From: Bradyrhizobium sp. JYMT SZCCT0428
GTDB taxonomy: Bacteria > Pseudomonadota > Alphaproteobacteria > Rhizobiales > Xanthobacteraceae
Assembly: GCF_018131075.1 (NCBI RefSeq)
Contig: NZ_JAFCLS010000005.1
Span: 186,001-250,000 of the forward strand
Length of the DNA: 64,000 nucleotides
Reading direction: 5' to 3'
Shown: positions 9,248 through 18,758 of the stretch, in pieces
Layout: every line of letters starts with the position of its first letter
Numbering within the stretch: the first letter of the stretch is position 1
The notes under the pieces: model-generated
What the model saw: the letters and a program-made list of their open reading frames with translations, nothing else
Database searches by the model: none
What the model was told of the DNA's origin: nothing
Translations under genes and position numbers: made by a program

Positions 9248-10966
9248 ATGAATCGGCCATTCAATATGCCTGACGAGTTTGTCGAAGGGTTCATGAAGGC
9301 GGGTGCGAGCCTGTGGCGGTCACTGGGATGGACACCGAGCGCCGATCATAACGGTGCGGGCGCCAGCTCGGCGCTGAGCTCGTCGGGACGCCTCGCCGAA
9401 CTGCAGGCCGACCATCTGATGCGTCTGTACCAGCTCACGGAACAGGTGATCAAATCGGCCGCGGGCGTGCAGAGCCAAGCGGCCGTCGAACCTGCGCGCG
9501 GCGACCGCAGGTTTCACGGCACGGATTGGCGGGACAATCCGCTCCATAATCTGCTCAAGCAATGTTATCTGCTGAATTCGCGCTATTGCACCGACTTTGT
9601 CGAAGCGCTGGATCTGGACGAAAAGGAAAAGCACCGGCTGCGTTTCTTCACGCGCCAACTCGTCGAGGCGATGAGTCCGACCAATTTTATCGCCACCAAT
9701 CCCGAAATCATCAAGCTTGCGACGGATACCGAAGGCCAGAGCCTCAAGGCAGGCATGGACAATTTGATGTCGGATCTGGGCCGGGGCAGCCTGACGATCA
9801 CGGATGAGAGCGCCTTTGAGGTCGGCAAGGACGTCGCGACATCCAGGGGCGCCGTCGTATTCGAGAACGACCTGTTTCAACTGATCCAATATGAGCCGGC
9901 GACGGAGCAGGTGGCCGTTCGACCATTGCTGATCGTGCCGCCCTGCATCAACAAATTCTACATTCTCGACCTTCAGCCTGCCAATTCCTTTGTCCGGTTC
10001 GCGGTCGAGCACGGCATGACGGTGTTCATCGTTTCCTGGCGTAACCCGGATGCCTCCTGCGGGCATTTTGGATGGGACGATTACGTCGAGCATGGCGCAA
10101 TGCGCGCTATTGGGGTCGCCCGATCAATCTCCGGCGCCGACAAGGTCAACGTCGTCGGCTGGTGCGTCGGGGGAACCATCCTGTCATCTGCTCTCGCCAT
10201 CCTGCGGACCCGAGGCGACGAATCGGTCGCCAGCGTGACACTGCTGACGACCATGCTCGATTTCCGCGAACCGGGTGATCTCGGCGTATTCGTGGACGAA
10301 GAGAGCGTGCGACAGCGTGAACAGACCATTGGCAATGGAGGTATCTACCGCGGTGCCGAGCTCGGATTCGTCTTCCAGACCCTGCGCTCGAAAGAGCTGA
10401 TATGGCCGAACGTGATCAACAATTATCTGAAGGGGAAAGCGCCCGAGCGTTTCGACCTCCTGTTCTGGAATGCCGACGTAACCAATCTGCCGGGGCCGAT
10501 GTATTGCTGGTACATCAGGAACATGTACCTGGAGAACAATCTCCGGATACCGAACAGGCTGACGATGTGCAACACGTCGGTCGATTTGGGGCGGGTCGAC
10601 CTGCCTGCCTATGTTCTGGCGACCGTCGAGGATCATATCGTGCCGTGGCGATCCGCCTATCGAACAACGGGCCTGTTCAGCGGCGACACTCGCTTTGTGC
10701 TCGGTGCGAGTGGACATATCGCCGGTGTGATCAATCCTGCGTCGAAGAACAAGCGAAGCTATTGGCTGTCGAGCGATCGATGCGAAGATCCCGCGGCATG
10801 GCTGGCCGGCGCCGATGAAAAGCCCGGCAGCTGGTGGAATGATTGGATTGCCTGGCTCAAGCCGCGGGCGGAAGAGCAACTACCTGCGCGCACGCAACTC
10901 GGCAGCAACCTCTATCGTCCCGGTGAAGCCGCGCCTGGCCGATACGTGAAGGAGAAGGCGAACTGA
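9248..10966 (+). CDS. phaC: class I poly(3-hydroxyalkanoate) synthase
   Basis: Polymerises 3-hydroxyacyl-CoA into PHA/PHB storage granules. 572 aa from ATG 9248; GTG 9245 is also possible, and a GAGCGAGGGA Shine-Dalgarno lies upstream. The N-terminal PhaC domain is followed by an alpha/beta-hydrolase core. The lipase-like box is GWCVGG with nucleophile Cys306. The later GASGHIAGVINP segment carries the catalytic His, and an Asp lies in VEDHIVPW. Length is usual for class I enzymes (about 560-600 aa). No phaE, phaR or phaA/B is nearby. Placement after malic enzyme, NDH-2 and a dicarboxylate-type sensor suggests a carbon and reductant overflow role. That linkage is inferred from neighbourhood only. 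Confidence 0.93.
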   Translation: MNRPFNMPDEFVEGFMKAGASLWRSLGWTPSADHNGAGASSALSSSGRLAELQADHLMRLYQLTEQVIKSAAGVQSQAAVEPARGDRRFHGTDWRDNPLHNLLKQCYLLNSRYCTDFVEALDLDEKEKHRLRFFTRQLVEAMSPTNFIATNPEIIKLATDTEGQSLKAGMDNLMSDLGRGSLTITDESAFEVGKDVATSRGAVVFENDLFQLIQYEPATEQVAVRPLLIVPPCINKFYILDLQPANSFVRFAVEHGMTVFIVSWRNPDASCGHFGWDDYVEHGAMRAIGVARSISGADKVNVVGWCVGGTILSSALAILRTRGDESVASVTLLTTMLDFREPGDLGVFVDEESVRQREQTIGNGGIYRGAELGFVFQTLRSKELIWPNVINNYLKGKAPERFDLLFWNADVTNLPGPMYCWYIRNMYLENNLRIPNRLTMCNTSVDLGRVDLPAYVLATVEDHIVPWRSAYRTTGLFSGDTRFVLGASGHIAGVINPASKNKRSYWLSSDRCEDPAAWLAGADEKPGSWWNDWIAWLKPRAEEQLPARTQLGSNLYRPGEAAPGRYVKEKAN

Positions 10967-11173
10967 CAGTATCAATACGAGGGATACTCGCAGCAGCGGC
11001 CGTGAATCGATCGGTTCTGTCCGTTGCGTAGTCGGGGAAGCGGGGATCGACCAGGAGATCATCCTGGCCGATCTCGAGAGCGGTCGGCTCGGTGATAGCC
11101 GGCGGCCACCTCTGCTTCCAGCATTGCCTCCGATAAGCGGGACTTGTCGGCAGCGCAGAGGCCGCGCCGTTCG

Positions 11174-11350
11174 TCAGGCTCGCTGCCCCGCGGCTCCGAG
11201 GATCAGCCGCGTGATTTCGTCGGGATGGGAGATCAGCAAGAGATGGCTGGCCTTCACCTCGATGGTCTCTGCGCCCATCCGCTTGGCCATGAAGCGCTCG
11301 AGGTCCGGATTGATGGTGCGATCTTCGAGATGACTCGGGGATACGAGAAT
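11174..11350 (-). pseudogene. C-terminal remnant of an alpha/beta hydrolase
   Basis: On the minus strand about 57 codons read as the tail of an alpha/beta hydrolase: DRTINPDLERFMAKRMGA then IEVKASHLLLISHPDEIT, containing the family's late Asp (D of DRTI) and the SH catalytic-histidine segment. The first ~13 codons of the open frame and everything upstream show no hydrolase core, no nucleophile elbow and no start. This is the 3' end of a deleted gene, of the type often annotated as pimeloyl-ACP methyl ester esterase-like. No function is expected. Confidence 0.6.
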
Positions 11351-11761
11351 ACCGAGGTCAATCTCATGGATTGCTCCTGCGCGGTTCAATAGGCATGCGA
11401 TTTGGGGTGGGGCGGCTCATTCCCCGATAACTGTCGGTTACACGAAAGTAATCACGCGGCACTAAACTCGTTTTTAATTGAGAACGGGGCACCAAGCCGC
11501 CATGTTCAATCTATTCCTGACAGCTATCTGCGTGTCAGGAATGTCTTTGGGCGAACCTTCCGAGAAGAAAATACATTCGGGAAACGCGCGAGCGGACCTG
11601 CGGCAACTCACGGCCGCGTGAGCCTATCTGTGCGGAGATAAAATGACTGTGTTCTCGCGCTCTTTCGTTCGCAAGCCATCGTCGATTTGCATTCGTGTCG
11701 TGGTCGTCGTCGCAGGGCGTGACCAGTTTTGTCGTGAGACGGCATAGCTGAGGATGGATGG
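11351..11761. other. non-coding stretch before the RND operon
   Basis: No convincing gene here or in 10967-11173. Open frames of 60-100 codons exist on both strands, but none has a Shine-Dalgarno, a recognisable family or a signal peptide. The promoter of the downstream efflux operon presumably lies here; no operator was recognised. Confidence 0.5.
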
Positions 11762-14700
11762 ATGGGTATTGTTCGCTTCGCCCTGAGATTTCCGCACACG
11801 TTTTATGTGGTCGCCGCCCTGATCCTGTTTCTTGGTGCCGTCGCATGCTGGGAGACGCCGACCGACGTCTTTCCGGAAATCAATATCCCCGTCGTGACCG
11901 TGATCTGGAGCTATACCGGACTCAGCACGCCGGAGATGGAGCAGCGCGTCACCACCTACAGCCAGTACGCCATCAGTTCAAACGTCAACGGCATCAAGAA
12001 CATCGAGGCGCAGACCCTTGCCGGACTTTCGGTGCAGAAAATCTACTTTCAGCCGGACGTCAATCTCGACCTCGCGATTGCGCAGATTGTCTCGGCGACC
12101 AATGCCATCCGTGCGCTACTGCCGCCGGGCATCCAGGCCCCGCTGGTGGTGCAATTCAACGCTTCAAGCGTACCGGTGTTGCAGATCAGCTTGAGTTCCG
12201 ACACGCTTAACGAACAGCAACTCTACGATTACGGAATCTATCGCATCCGCCAACAGCTGGCGCCGATACCCGGCATCACTCTCCCGACCCCCACCGGCGG
12301 AAAATATCGCCAGATCATGGTCGATCTGGACCCCTCGAAGCTGCTCGCCAAGGGACTTACCCCGCTTGATGTCGTCAATGCCGTCAACACGCAGAACCTG
12401 ACGCTGCCGGCGGGCGCGGCAAAGTTCGGGGACAAGCAATATGCCGTCCGGACCAACGCGACGCCCGCGACCATCGATGATCTCAACAATATTCCGATCA
12501 AGGTCGTCAACGGGGCCACGATCTTCGTAAAGGACGTCGGCCAGGTTCATGATGGCTGGTTGGTGCAGCAAAACCTGGTTCGGCAGAACGGCCGCCACTC
12601 CGTGCTGCTCAGCATCATCAAGAACGGCAATGCATCGACGCTCAGCGTCGTCAATGCCGTGCATAATGCGTTGCAGACAGCGCGCGCCGCAGCACCTCCG
12701 GGCATGCAAATCAACGAGTTGTTCGACCAGTCGGTATTCGTGAAGCAATCGGTTGCCGGCGTCTTGCGCGAGGGCGCGATCGCGGCCGGCCTCACGGCGT
12801 TGATGATCCTGCTATTCCTGGGATCATGGCGTTCGACACTGGTTGTCATGATCTCGATTCCGCTTTCGATCCTGACTTCGCTGGTCGTGCTGTATTTTCT
12901 CGGCGAGACGTTGAATACGATGACGCTCGGCGGGCTTGCGCTGGCGGTCGGCATTCTGGTGGACGATTCCACGGTCACGATCGAGAACACCCATCGGCTG
13001 CTTACCGAAGAGGGAATGCCCCTGCCGCAGGCTACGCTGCATGGCGCTGCCGGCATCGCCATTCCGACGCTGGTGTCGACGCTGGCCATCAGCTGCGTCT
13101 TTACCTCGGTGGTGTTCCTCGAAGGGCCGGCAAAGTATCTGTTTACGCCGCTGGGCCTGGCGGTGGTCTTCGCAATGCTGGCGTCCTACGGCCTGTCTCG
13201 AACGCTGACGCCTATCGTCATCGGCTTGTTGCTCAAGGGCGAAAATCACGGCCCGACGGACGCGACAAAAGCGGGCTTGTTTGCCCGTTTCCATGCCGCG
13301 TTCGAGCGCAACTTCGAGGCCATGCGCCACCGCTATTCGAGTTCGCTCGCTGGACTCATCAGGCATCGTTACGTCATTCCGATGTTCATGTTGCTGCTGC
13401 TTGGGCTTGGAGTCGTCACATTTCCGCTCGTCGGCCGCGATTTCTTTCCGGCCATCGACGGTGGACAGATCCAGCTTCATGTGCGCGCGCCTGCCGGAAC
13501 GCGGATCGAGGCCACGGAAAAGATCTTTCAGGAGGTCGAGGACAAGACCCGTGAAATCATACCTGAAGACCAGCGCGACCTGATCGTGGACAATATCGGA
13601 CTGCCGGCGCGGGCCTACAATCTGGCGTTCACGGACGGCTCGACCATCGGCGTCAATGACGGCGTCATTCTGGTGTCGCTGAAGGAGGGTCACAAGCCGA
13701 CCAGCGAATATGTGCGCAAGCTGAGGGAGGCGCTGCCTGCCGCGTTCCCCGAAGACACGTTCTATTTCCAGGCAGCAGACATCGTCACCCAGATCCTCAA
13801 CTTCGGCCTGCCGGCGCAAATCGACGTCCGCACCGTGGGATACGACAAGGACAACAATCTGCGCGTTGCGAACGAGCTGCGTCGAAGGATCGCGGCCATA
13901 CCGGGGATCGCCGATGCGCACCTGCAGCAGGAAGTCGATGCGCCGGCGTTCTATGCCGATATCGATCGCACGCGCGCTGCCCAGCTTGGTCTTAATGCGA
14001 ATACCATCGCAACCAACGTCAATGTCAGCCTGAGTTCCTCGGAGCAGGTGACACCGAATTTCTGGACCGATCCCAAATCGGGTATTCCGTATTATCTCGC
14101 GGTCCAGACACCCGAGAGCAGGATCACTTCGCTGAACGATCTGCGCAATACGCCGGTTTCCAGCGGGATTTCGTCATCCTTGACCGACGTTCCCGTGCCG
14201 GGCCTGCTCAGCAATGTGACGACGTTCAGGCGTGGCAGCGTTCCCACCAACAGCAACCAGGCCAACGTCCAGCCGGTCTATGAAGTCTATGCTAGCGTGC
14301 AGGGTCGTGATCTCGGCGGAGTAGCCGGCCAGATCAGCAGCATCGTGACGGATCTGCAGAAGCAGCTCAAGCCTGGAAACACCATCCAGGTGATTGGCCA
14401 GATACAGAGCATGAACGGAGCGTTTCTTGATCTAGGCATCGGGCTGTTGTTCGCGGCGGTGTTTGTCTACCTGTTGATGGTCGTGAACTATCAGAATTTC
14501 GGTGATCCGTTCGTGGTTATCCTGGCCTTGCCGGCGACATTGTGCGGAATCCTCACAATGCTGTTCATCACCGGGACCACGCTCAACGTGCCGTCCCTGA
14601 TGGGCGCGATCATGGCGGTCGGTGTCGCGTCGGCGAACTCCATTCTGCTGGTGACGTTTGCCCGCGAGCAGCAGTTCGCAGGCAAGACGGCGCTCGAGGC

Positions 14701-14953
14701 GGCCATCGAGGCCGGACATACGCGGATCCGGCCGGTGCTGATGACCGCTGCCGCCATGATCGTCGGTATGATTCCGATGGCAATCGGAGCGCCGGGCGAA
14801 GAGCAGAATGCGGCATTGGCGCGCGCGGTGATCGGCGGGTTGCTGTTCGCGACACCGACGACGCTGCTGGTTGTTCCGTATCTCTTCGCCATGCTGCGCA
14901 AAGGCAACGACGGCAAAGTACATCACGGGGTATTTGACGAGGTGCTGGAATGA
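11762..14953 (+). CDS. RND-family efflux transporter permease
   Basis: Inner-membrane proton-driven pump of 1063 aa in the AcrB/MdtB/CzcA superfamily. Typical features: N-terminal TM helix, two large periplasmic loops (about 35-330 and 560-870), and two six-helix bundles. The TM4 charge pair is GILVDDSTVTIENTHR near residue 400, with the DD typical of drug-type (HAE) pumps rather than the metal-type motif. VNYQNFGDPFVVILALP and GVASANSILLVTFAREQ occur in the C-terminal half. A GAGG precedes the ATG at 11762. The adaptor gene follows with a 4-base ATGA overlap. No outer-membrane TolC gene is in the window, so the exit duct must come from elsewhere. Substrate cannot be told from sequence. A response regulator and kinase follow and may control it. 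Confidence 0.92.
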   Translation: MGIVRFALRFPHTFYVVAALILFLGAVACWETPTDVFPEINIPVVTVIWSYTGLSTPEMEQRVTTYSQYAISSNVNGIKNIEAQTLAGLSVQKIYFQPDVNLDLAIAQIVSATNAIRALLPPGIQAPLVVQFNASSVPVLQISLSSDTLNEQQLYDYGIYRIRQQLAPIPGITLPTPTGGKYRQIMVDLDPSKLLAKGLTPLDVVNAVNTQNLTLPAGAAKFGDKQYAVRTNATPATIDDLNNIPIKVVNGATIFVKDVGQVHDGWLVQQNLVRQNGRHSVLLSIIKNGNASTLSVVNAVHNALQTARAAAPPGMQINELFDQSVFVKQSVAGVLREGAIAAGLTALMILLFLGSWRSTLVVMISIPLSILTSLVVLYFLGETLNTMTLGGLALAVGILVDDSTVTIENTHRLLTEEGMPLPQATLHGAAGIAIPTLVSTLAISCVFTSVVFLEGPAKYLFTPLGLAVVFAMLASYGLSRTLTPIVIGLLLKGENHGPTDATKAGLFARFHAAFERNFEAMRHRYSSSLAGLIRHRYVIPMFMLLLLGLGVVTFPLVGRDFFPAIDGGQIQLHVRAPAGTRIEATEKIFQEVEDKTREIIPEDQRDLIVDNIGLPARAYNLAFTDGSTIGVNDGVILVSLKEGHKPTSEYVRKLREALPAAFPEDTFYFQAADIVTQILNFGLPAQIDVRTVGYDKDNNLRVANELRRRIAAIPGIADAHLQQEVDAPAFYADIDRTRAAQLGLNANTIATNVNVSLSSSEQVTPNFWTDPKSGIPYYLAVQTPESRITSLNDLRNTPVSSGISSSLTDVPVPGLLSNVTTFRRGSVPTNSNQANVQPVYEVYASVQGRDLGGVAGQISSIVTDLQKQLKPGNTIQVIGQIQSMNGAFLDLGIGLLFAAVFVYLLMVVNYQNFGDPFVVILALPATLCGILTMLFITGTTLNVPSLMGAIMAVGVASANSILLVTFAREQQFAGKTALEAAIEAGHTRIRPVLMTAAAMIVGMIPMAIGAPGEEQNAALARAVIGGLLFATPTTLLVVPYLFAMLRKGNDGKVHHGVFDEVLE

Positions 14954-16212
14954 ACTGCAATCGTCCTTTGGATATTGAGCCGCCGGAAAGCGGTCAGGAG
15001 ACCGGACCGGCAAGACTGCCGCCCGGCAAGAGACGACGGGTTGGCTTGCTTTCGAATGTCGGGCTTGCCCTTGTTCTGATGACGGCGCTGGCTTGTGGGG
15101 CGTGGAACCATTACGCGCAGCATCGCGAGGTGGTTACGACGGCGAAGCAAAGCCTGGAATTTGTCCCGCAGGTTCGTGTTGCGGCGGTGCGACCCAGCGT
15201 CGGCACGGAAGTCGTCAATTTGCCGGCGACCACATCGGCGTTCTCGGTTGCCAATGTCTTTGCCCGGGCCAGCGGTTATGTCGACAAGCGCGAAGTCGAT
15301 ATCGGCGACCGGGTGAAGGCGGGCCAGTTGCTGGCCGAAATCATGGCGCCCGAACTGGATCACCAGATCGCCCAGGCCGAGGCGACGCTCGGCCAATTCA
15401 AGGCAGCCTTGCAGCAGGCCGAGGCAAACCGCGAACTCGCCAAGGTGACCTGGGATCGTGACGGTCCGTTGGTGAAGCAGGGCTGGCTGACCGCGCAGCA
15501 GGGCACTACCGACATTCAAACCTTGAAGGCGCAGGAAGCTGGCGTCTCCGTTGCACAGGCCAATATGGTGGCTGAGGAGGCCCAGTTGCAGGTGTTGCAT
15601 CAACAGAAGCTCTATCAACGCGTGGTCGCCCCGTTTGATGGCGTGATCACCCAGCGCAACATCGATGTCGGCAGCCTCGTGCAAGCCGATGCGACCAGCG
15701 GCACCTTCATGTTCACCATCATGCAAGGCAATGTTATCCGGACCCAGGTCTTCGTCCCTCAGGACGAAGCCTTTGGGCTGCGACCGGGAATTGAGGCCGT
15801 CGTGCACGTACCCGAGATCCCGGATCGCACCTTTCCCGGCAAGGTGACGCGGATCGCCGATGCGTTGCAACCCGGCTCCCGGACCCTGCTGACCGAAATC
15901 GATATTCCCAATTCCGACGGGGCGCTGGCCCCCGGGATCTACTGCACCATCGAACTGCAAATTCCGCGCAAGACGCCAAGCTTCACGGTCTCCGCCGACG
16001 CCGTCATCTTCAACAAAGCTGGGCTGCAAGTTGCGGTGGTCGAGAATGGCGTCGTGCATCTGCGCAAGGTGACGGTGGTGCGCGACCTCGGGCAGCAGGT
16101 CGAGGTCAACAGCGGTGTCAAGCCGGGCGATCAGGTCATCCTCAATCCTGCTGTCGATTTGGTTGAAGGCAGCAAGGTGCGCACCAAGCTCGAGGTGACA
16201 CAGGTATCCTGA
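14950..16212 (+). CDS. RND efflux periplasmic adaptor (membrane fusion protein)
   Basis: 420-aa HlyD/AcrA-type adaptor linking the pump to an outer-membrane channel. A single N-terminal membrane anchor (GLALVLMTALACGAW, about residues 38-52) is followed by the lipoyl/barrel-sandwich half (FARASGYVDKREVDIGDRVK), a coiled-coil hairpin (about 130-220, IAQAEATLGQFKAALQQAEA), the second lipoyl half (VVAPFDGVITQRNIDVGSLV) and a beta-barrel region. It is translationally coupled to the permease by the ATGA overlap at 14950. There is no lipobox; it seems anchored by the helix. It is the usual partner gene and shows no defects. Confidence 0.9.
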   Translation: MNCNRPLDIEPPESGQETGPARLPPGKRRRVGLLSNVGLALVLMTALACGAWNHYAQHREVVTTAKQSLEFVPQVRVAAVRPSVGTEVVNLPATTSAFSVANVFARASGYVDKREVDIGDRVKAGQLLAEIMAPELDHQIAQAEATLGQFKAALQQAEANRELAKVTWDRDGPLVKQGWLTAQQGTTDIQTLKAQEAGVSVAQANMVAEEAQLQVLHQQKLYQRVVAPFDGVITQRNIDVGSLVQADATSGTFMFTIMQGNVIRTQVFVPQDEAFGLRPGIEAVVHVPEIPDRTFPGKVTRIADALQPGSRTLLTEIDIPNSDGALAPGIYCTIELQIPRKTPSFTVSADAVIFNKAGLQVAVVENGVVHLRKVTVVRDLGQQVEVNSGVKPGDQVILNPAVDLVEGSKVRTKLEVTQVS

Positions 16213-16358
16213 CCCCAGACAGGATGAGGCAGGCAACGGCCGCATCCGGCGGCCGATCATAAAATCCTATTTAATGGTGCGGCCGATCTATCGCGACTAT
16301 ATCCACCTGCGCGCGGCTCACCCCGCTTGTCCCATAGGGGGTGGCTCTCTTGGCCGCG

Positions 16359-16418
16359 GAGCGGACGGCGCACGCCACGCCTCACTCCCCCGGTGAGGCT
16401 GGCTGTGCCGTCCGGCTC
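16359..16418. repeat. large imperfect stem-loop between RND operon and two-component genes
   Basis: Nested inverted repeats: an outer arm GGACGGCGCA pairs with TGTGCCGTCC, and an inner arm GCCTCAC pairs with GTGAGGC around a TCCCCCG loop. GAGC and GGCTC extend the base of the stem. It lies in the 353-base gap (16213-16565), which otherwise holds no gene. It could be a transcription terminator or a REP-like element; the following bases (CTCTTT) are only weakly T-rich. Confidence 0.5.
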
Positions 16419-16565
16419 TTTGGTAACTTTCGGGCGGGGAATCCAATTCCGGGCTAGGCCTTGGCATTGCAAGTGGTTGACCTTATGGCATTGATAGCAG
16501 TTGGCAGACGTCAAGCTTCCGGCTTGCCGGACGCGCATGGCTTTGCGGCAATCGAGAAGCGGCAT

Positions 16566-17243
16566 ATGGCAAAAGTGCTCCTCATCGAAGACGACGCTGA
16601 AACGGCTGAGGAAATCAAGGCCGAATTGGCGGATCGCGGTTTTGATGTGGAATGGTCGGCCAACGGCATCGAGGGCCTCGACAAGGCACGTTCGTCGCAG
16701 CCCGACGCCATGATCGTCGACCGGCTGTTGCCCGGAATGGATGGTCTCACCGTGATCGAGACTCTGAGAAAGGAACAGGTGCGCACCCCCGTGCTGGTGT
16801 TGAGTGCGCTGGGCGCGGTCGACGACCGCGTCCGGGGACTGCGAATGGGGGGCGACGATTACCTGACGAAGCCGTTCGCGATCGTCGAACTTGTCGCCCG
16901 AATGGAAGCGTTGCTGCGCCGGCCTGCGGAATCACGCGAGACCACGCTCAAGGTAGCGACGCTGGAGATCGACCTGATTGAACGTACCGCAAAACGCGGC
17001 GATCGTGCGATCGAATTGCTGCCGCGTGAATTTCGCCTGCTGGAGTACATGATGCGGCGCGCCGATCAATTGCTCACGCGAGCCATGCTGCTGGAGGAGG
17101 TCTGGAATTACAAGTTCGTTCCCGCGACCAATCTGGTGGACGTGCATATGGGACGCCTTCGTCACAAGGTGGATGGGCCCGGCGACCCACCGATGATCCA
17201 CAATGTCCGCGGCGCGGGCTTCATTCTTAAGGCTGTGCCCTGA
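16566..17243 (+). CDS. OmpR/PhoB-family response regulator
   Basis: 225-aa two-domain regulator. Receiver domain (residues 1-120) with acidic residues EDD at 8-10, phospho-acceptor Asp in MIVDRLLPGMDG, and the Lys of YLTKPF. A winged-helix DNA-binding domain follows (about 130-225) with PREFRLLEYMMR, NLVDVHMGRLRHKVD and a final VRGAGFILK. ATG 16566 is preferred over upstream in-frame starts because the receiver fold begins there (MAKVLLIEDD) and GAGAAG lies just upstream. The histidine kinase follows 90 bases later. As this pair directly follows the RND genes on the same strand, control of the pump is the natural guess, but it is not shown. Confidence 0.9.
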   Translation: MAKVLLIEDDAETAEEIKAELADRGFDVEWSANGIEGLDKARSSQPDAMIVDRLLPGMDGLTVIETLRKEQVRTPVLVLSALGAVDDRVRGLRMGGDDYLTKPFAIVELVARMEALLRRPAESRETTLKVATLEIDLIERTAKRGDRAIELLPREFRLLEYMMRRADQLLTRAMLLEEVWNYKFVPATNLVDVHMGRLRHKVDGPGDPPMIHNVRGAGFILKAVP

Positions 17244-17333
17244 GGGCGATCGCCCGTTCGCCCCGGGGCTATGCACTGTCGATCGCCGCTGTTCATACTG
17301 TACTGGCTGAGAATCCCGGGCGACGGAAATCCG

Positions 17334-18698
17334 ATGCTTGATCTGCAGTTCGCACGCTCGAATACATTCCGCTGGACGCTGATGGTGGCGGGCGTGCTTG
17401 CCGCCTTCATCCTGGCTTTGTTCGGATTCATCTATTGGACAATCGATGACTATCTGATCACGCGGTCCGATCGCGTGATATCAGCGCATATAGACGGATT
17501 AGGCGGCCTGACAGCTGAGCGTCGCCTCGAGGCGATCGACGAGCGCCTGCGGCAGGATCCTCGCGGCGTGCAACTCGCGGCGATCTTTGCCGCCGATGGT
17601 CGCCGCATCACGGGCAATCTGGAGAGTCTGCCCGCCGGACTCAACATCGATGCGCCGCCACAAGGTGTCGACATCATCAGGATTGATCGAGGCGGCCGGG
17701 AACATCAGACGATCCGTGCGATTGCGCGGCGGATGGGCGACGGCGACGTGCTGGTGATTGGACGAAATGTCGATGAGGTCAGGGAAATTTCCCGTGTCGT
17801 GGGGCAGGCGCTCGCGCTCGGCCTGCTGCCCGGATTCTGTCTCTGCCTGCTGGCCGGCGCATGGCTTAGCGTGCGTGCGCAGAAGCGCGTCGAGGAGGTC
17901 AACCAACGGGTTCGGCGTATCATCGCCGGAGACCTGCGGGAGCGGCTGCCGCACCGTACCGCCGACGATCCGCTTTCGAAGCTTGCGATCATCGTCAATG
18001 GCATGCTCGATGAGATGGAGACGATGATCCATGCATTGGCCGGCGTCGGTAACGATATTGCCCATGACTTGCGGACGCCGCTCACGCGTGCCCGTCTTGC
18101 GCTTGAACGTGGGCGTACCAACGCAACGTCGCTGGAGCAGCTTCAGGCGGTTGTTGACAAAGCCATCGCCGGCATCGATCAGTCGCTGACGATCATAACC
18201 GCGCTGTTGCGGTTGGCGGAGATCGAGAACAGCCGGCGGTCCGCGGGTTTTGGCAACGTCAACCTGCACGACATGCTGCGCGAGGTACATGACATCTATG
18301 AGCCGATCGCCGAAAACAAGGACATCGCGCTGCAGGTCGAGGTGGAGCGGCCTCTCACCGTGCGCGGCGATCGTGACTTGTTGATTGAGGCGGTCGCCAA
18401 CCTGGTCGATAACGCCATCAAGTTCACGCCGGACGGCGGCAAAGTGAGCATCAAGCTGCTTTGCGACGGCAGCGAGCCCGTTATTCGCGTGACCGATACC
18501 GGCTGCGGTATCGGTGAACAGGAGCGGGAGGCCGTGTTGAGGCGATTTTATCGCTCCGACAAGATACGAAATACGCCGGGTGTCGGGCTTGGTCTTAATC
18601 TGGTCGCCGCGATCGTAAGGCTACATGGCTTTCGCATGACGATCCATTCCGGGCCGGGTTGCCAAGTGGAGATTGCCTGTCCCGATCAACCGGATTGA
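17334..18698 (+). CDS. membrane sensor histidine kinase (HAMP, HisKA, HATPase)
   Basis: Partner kinase, 454 aa. ATG 17334 (MLDLQFARSNTFRWTL) is preferred to the upstream in-frame start at 17271. TM1 about 12-36, a short periplasmic region of about 130 aa, TM2 near 158-180, then HAMP (VEEVNQRVRRIIAGDL). The HisKA phospho-acceptor is in NDIAHDLRTPLTRAR. HATPase boxes are NLVDNAIKFTPDGG, DTGCGIG and GVGLGLNLVAAIVRLH. The pattern resembles QseC/CusS-like kinases that regulate envelope stress or efflux systems. The ligand is unknown. Confidence 0.88.
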   Translation: MLDLQFARSNTFRWTLMVAGVLAAFILALFGFIYWTIDDYLITRSDRVISAHIDGLGGLTAERRLEAIDERLRQDPRGVQLAAIFAADGRRITGNLESLPAGLNIDAPPQGVDIIRIDRGGREHQTIRAIARRMGDGDVLVIGRNVDEVREISRVVGQALALGLLPGFCLCLLAGAWLSVRAQKRVEEVNQRVRRIIAGDLRERLPHRTADDPLSKLAIIVNGMLDEMETMIHALAGVGNDIAHDLRTPLTRARLALERGRTNATSLEQLQAVVDKAIAGIDQSLTIITALLRLAEIENSRRSAGFGNVNLHDMLREVHDIYEPIAENKDIALQVEVERPLTVRGDRDLLIEAVANLVDNAIKFTPDGGKVSIKLLCDGSEPVIRVTDTGCGIGEQEREAVLRRFYRSDKIRNTPGVGLGLNLVAAIVRLHGFRMTIHSGPGCQVEIACPDQPD

Positions 18699-18758
18699 TC
18701 CGGGCCGCAGCATCGTCACGGTCCGCGAGACAATGCTGAATTCCGGTGCGTACCTCAG

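Noticed and set aside
11402..11641. 79-codon open frame in the gap before the RND operon
   Set aside because: No Shine-Dalgarno, no recognisable family, uneven composition.
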